This document shows, piece after piece, positions 62,460 through 64,000 of a stretch of DNA of 64,000 bases. The first letter of the stretch is position 1. Every line of letters begins with the position of its first letter. This DNA comes from Lepidostoma basale. Its lineage: Eukaryota > Arthropoda > Insecta > Trichoptera > Lepidostomatidae. The position numbers and the translations under genes were made by a program. Where the stretch lies: the NCBI GenBank assembly GCA_022606425.2, contig JAHDVF020001251.1, positions 978,501-1,042,500 of the forward strand, given 5' to 3'. Below the pieces are notes generated by a model. The model was not told the DNA's origin and did not search any database. It worked only from the letters and a program-made list of their open reading frames with translations.

Positions 62460-63270
62460 TACAAATGAAAACATCTGTTTTATACAAGTTTTATTATAAT
62501 TCTTGGCAATGACATATTTTGCCTGTCTAAGGCTTCTTCTTCTTCTTTTTTTAGACCTTTGGGCTGTTCCTGTAGTCTGGTTTCTCTTGGGGTGCCATGT
62601 TTTCCTCGGTCTACCTCGACTCCGTACTCCATTTACATCATTAACGTATACTTTTTTAACCATTCTTTCTTCCGCACCAACCCTTCTTTTAACATCACTG
62701 TCTGTTCTGCCATCCACTGTGGACATGCTCCCTAAATACACAAATTCTCTCACCTGTTCCAAGTTCTCTTCATTCACACTTATATTACAAACTGTCATTT
62801 GCTCTTCCCTTTCAAAAACTAACACCTTTGACTTTCTGACATTCATCATTAAATCGTTTGACTTGCATACCTCATACATTCTCGATACCAAGACTTGTAA
62901 TTCGTCCGCACTATCCGCAACGAGAAAGGCATGGTCCACGTAAAGCAGACAATTTACAGACAAATCACTCATCTTAGCACGAGCATTTATTCCTTTCAGT
63001 TCTTTCATACACTTGTCACATACAGATTGAACAACCATAGAGACATCACGCAGCCCTGCTTAACACCTTTTGTGATATCAAACCATGGTGTGATGTCCCC
63101 ATTTACCCTAACATTGCCAGTGCTTCCTTCGTAGAGAGAAGCGACCACCCGTATCAGTTTTGTGCTTACTCCGTATTCGGACAAGATTGACCACAGTTTA
63201 ACTTGTATAAAACAAACGTTTTCATTTGTATTTATTATTTAATTTTTTACATCATTATTCAAGAAACAAT
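62460..63270 (-). mobile_element. HH arms flanking a LINE-A RT fragment
   Basis: Arms 62465-62530 (CTGTTTTATACAAGTTTTAT) and 63200-63270 (CTTGTATAAAACAAACGTTT and the CATTATTCAAGAAACAATA end seen at 49445). Inside, minus 62590-63195: LLYVDHAFLVADS (YADD mutated), [45 protein letters not shown], internally deleted. Confidence 0.75.
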
Positions 63271-63284
63271 ACAAAAATGAATCT

Positions 63285-63355
63285 AAAGTTTGTCAGGATA
63301 GAGAAGTGTGGCAAATCATTATCTCTGCGCACTCTTTGGGGAAACAGTTAGTTTG
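63285..63355 (+). mobile_element. LINE-A 3' end scrap
   Basis: GTTTGTCAGGATAGAGAAGTG and GGGGAAACAGTTAGTTTG. Confidence 0.5.
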
Positions 63356-63625
63356 TTAAAGCGCTGAAAATAATTTATGTGCTCTTCATTAGAATTTTCA
63401 CATGATTTATGATCAGTTTTTAAACACAAAAACAAGAACCTTGAGCATACACTCCATTCTCATACAAATCAGCATAGTAGACGGATAATTAACAAGCAAA
63501 CATACTATATTTGACGCATACACAATGTGATACATTGCCACGTGCTGGTTTAACGCAATTATCACACCACACGATGCAGGACTTAATACTAGCGGTGATA
63601 CTGGATTGAATAACGTCTGCATAAT
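63356..63625. other. no gene seen
   Basis: Nothing recognised. Confidence 0.35.
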
Positions 63626-63689
63626 TACATTAGAGAGTATCTTGTCTTCCTAAAGTCAAACCATCTCTCATGAGTTCCTAACTAACTAA

Positions 63690-63928
63690 CTATTACTTCA
63701 TATCCACGAAAGGTTCTTCTCCGGTCTCAATCTAAAGATTGGTTTGCAGCAGGATGCTGCATTTTTGTTCCACTCCGCTCGGTCCTCGGCAACTCTCTTC
63801 AACTCCGCATAGGAGGTGCAGCCCATATATCGGCACATCTGGTCTAGGTACTCCTGGCCAGGTCGTACACTGCCAATCGATCCCTCGACCATTCCCTCCA
63901 ATACATCATCATGCAGGAAGCATTTCAA
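63690..63928 (-). mobile_element. LINE-F 3' fragment
   Basis: Minus reads CFLHDDVLEGMVEGSIGSVR, PGQEYLDQMCRYMGCTSYAE, LKRVAEDRAEWNKNAASCCK. Confidence 0.8.
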
Positions 63929-63934
63929 ATCAAA

Positions 63935-64000
63935 TTAAATCAGTTTATTTACTCAAAAGATATTACAAACAGCATAAATGTTTAAGGCATCCATTGAGTA
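63935..64000 (-). mobile_element. LINE-B 3' end, cut by window end
   Basis: (AAATC)n, TTTATTTACTCAAAAGATATT, AAGGCATCCATTGAGTA. Confidence 0.75.

Overview
The window is animal, almost certainly insect, nuclear DNA. It holds one recognisable host gene cut into many short exons with GT/AG boundaries, long AT-rich introns, and a very dense load of 5'-truncated non-LTR retrotransposons, tRNA-derived SINEs, mariner elements and fold-back elements. I see no operons and no prokaryotic signals. The species cannot be named from sequence alone.

Host gene. A CLC chloride-channel gene, the insect counterpart of vertebrate ClC-2 (fly ClC-a), runs on the minus strand from 39447 down to a stop codon at 9722. 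I could place 21 coding exons. All splice phases join correctly to give 2796 nt, or 931 residues plus stop. The protein has the channel core (GSGIPE, GKEGP split across two exons, GIFIP, and the pore tyrosine), CBS1, a long basic/Ser-Pro linker and CBS2. The gating glutamate is present and the 'proton glutamate' is a valine, so it should be a channel and not an exchanger. The first exon seen starts with ATG directly at a good splice acceptor, so at least one 5' exon probably lies further up the minus strand. I did not find it between 39448 and 64000.

Repeat families, with the names used below. LINE-A: non-LTR element whose 3' end is a (TTAG)n tail. LINE-B: Jockey/CR1-like, with an (ATTTG)n-type tail. 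LINE-C, D, E and F: short 3' ends of four other non-LTR families, recognised by their diverged C-terminal reverse-transcriptase tails. LINE-G: CR1-like. There is also one R1-clade piece. SINE-1 shares the LINE-A 3' tail; SINE-2 has a tRNA head with A and B boxes. HH elements are fold-back (inverted-repeat) elements whose arms carry a hammerhead-ribozyme-like core.

Layout. 1-9500: LINE fragments, a 19-bp minisatellite, a deleted mariner and a nested HH element. 9722-39447: the ClC gene, its introns filled with repeats. One intron holds a 62-bp tandem array derived from the neighbouring exon's own splice donor. 39448-64000: no convincing host exon; LINE pieces on both strands, several HH elements, a MITE, and one apparently intact mariner (58572-59861).

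Most notable: (1) the splice-donor-containing 62-bp tandem array in the ClC gene; (2) a set of fold-back elements with hammerhead-like cores, palindromic stem III, and a paired C3-to-T / G8-to-A change in some families; (3) several insertions with readable target-site duplications that give a relative age order.
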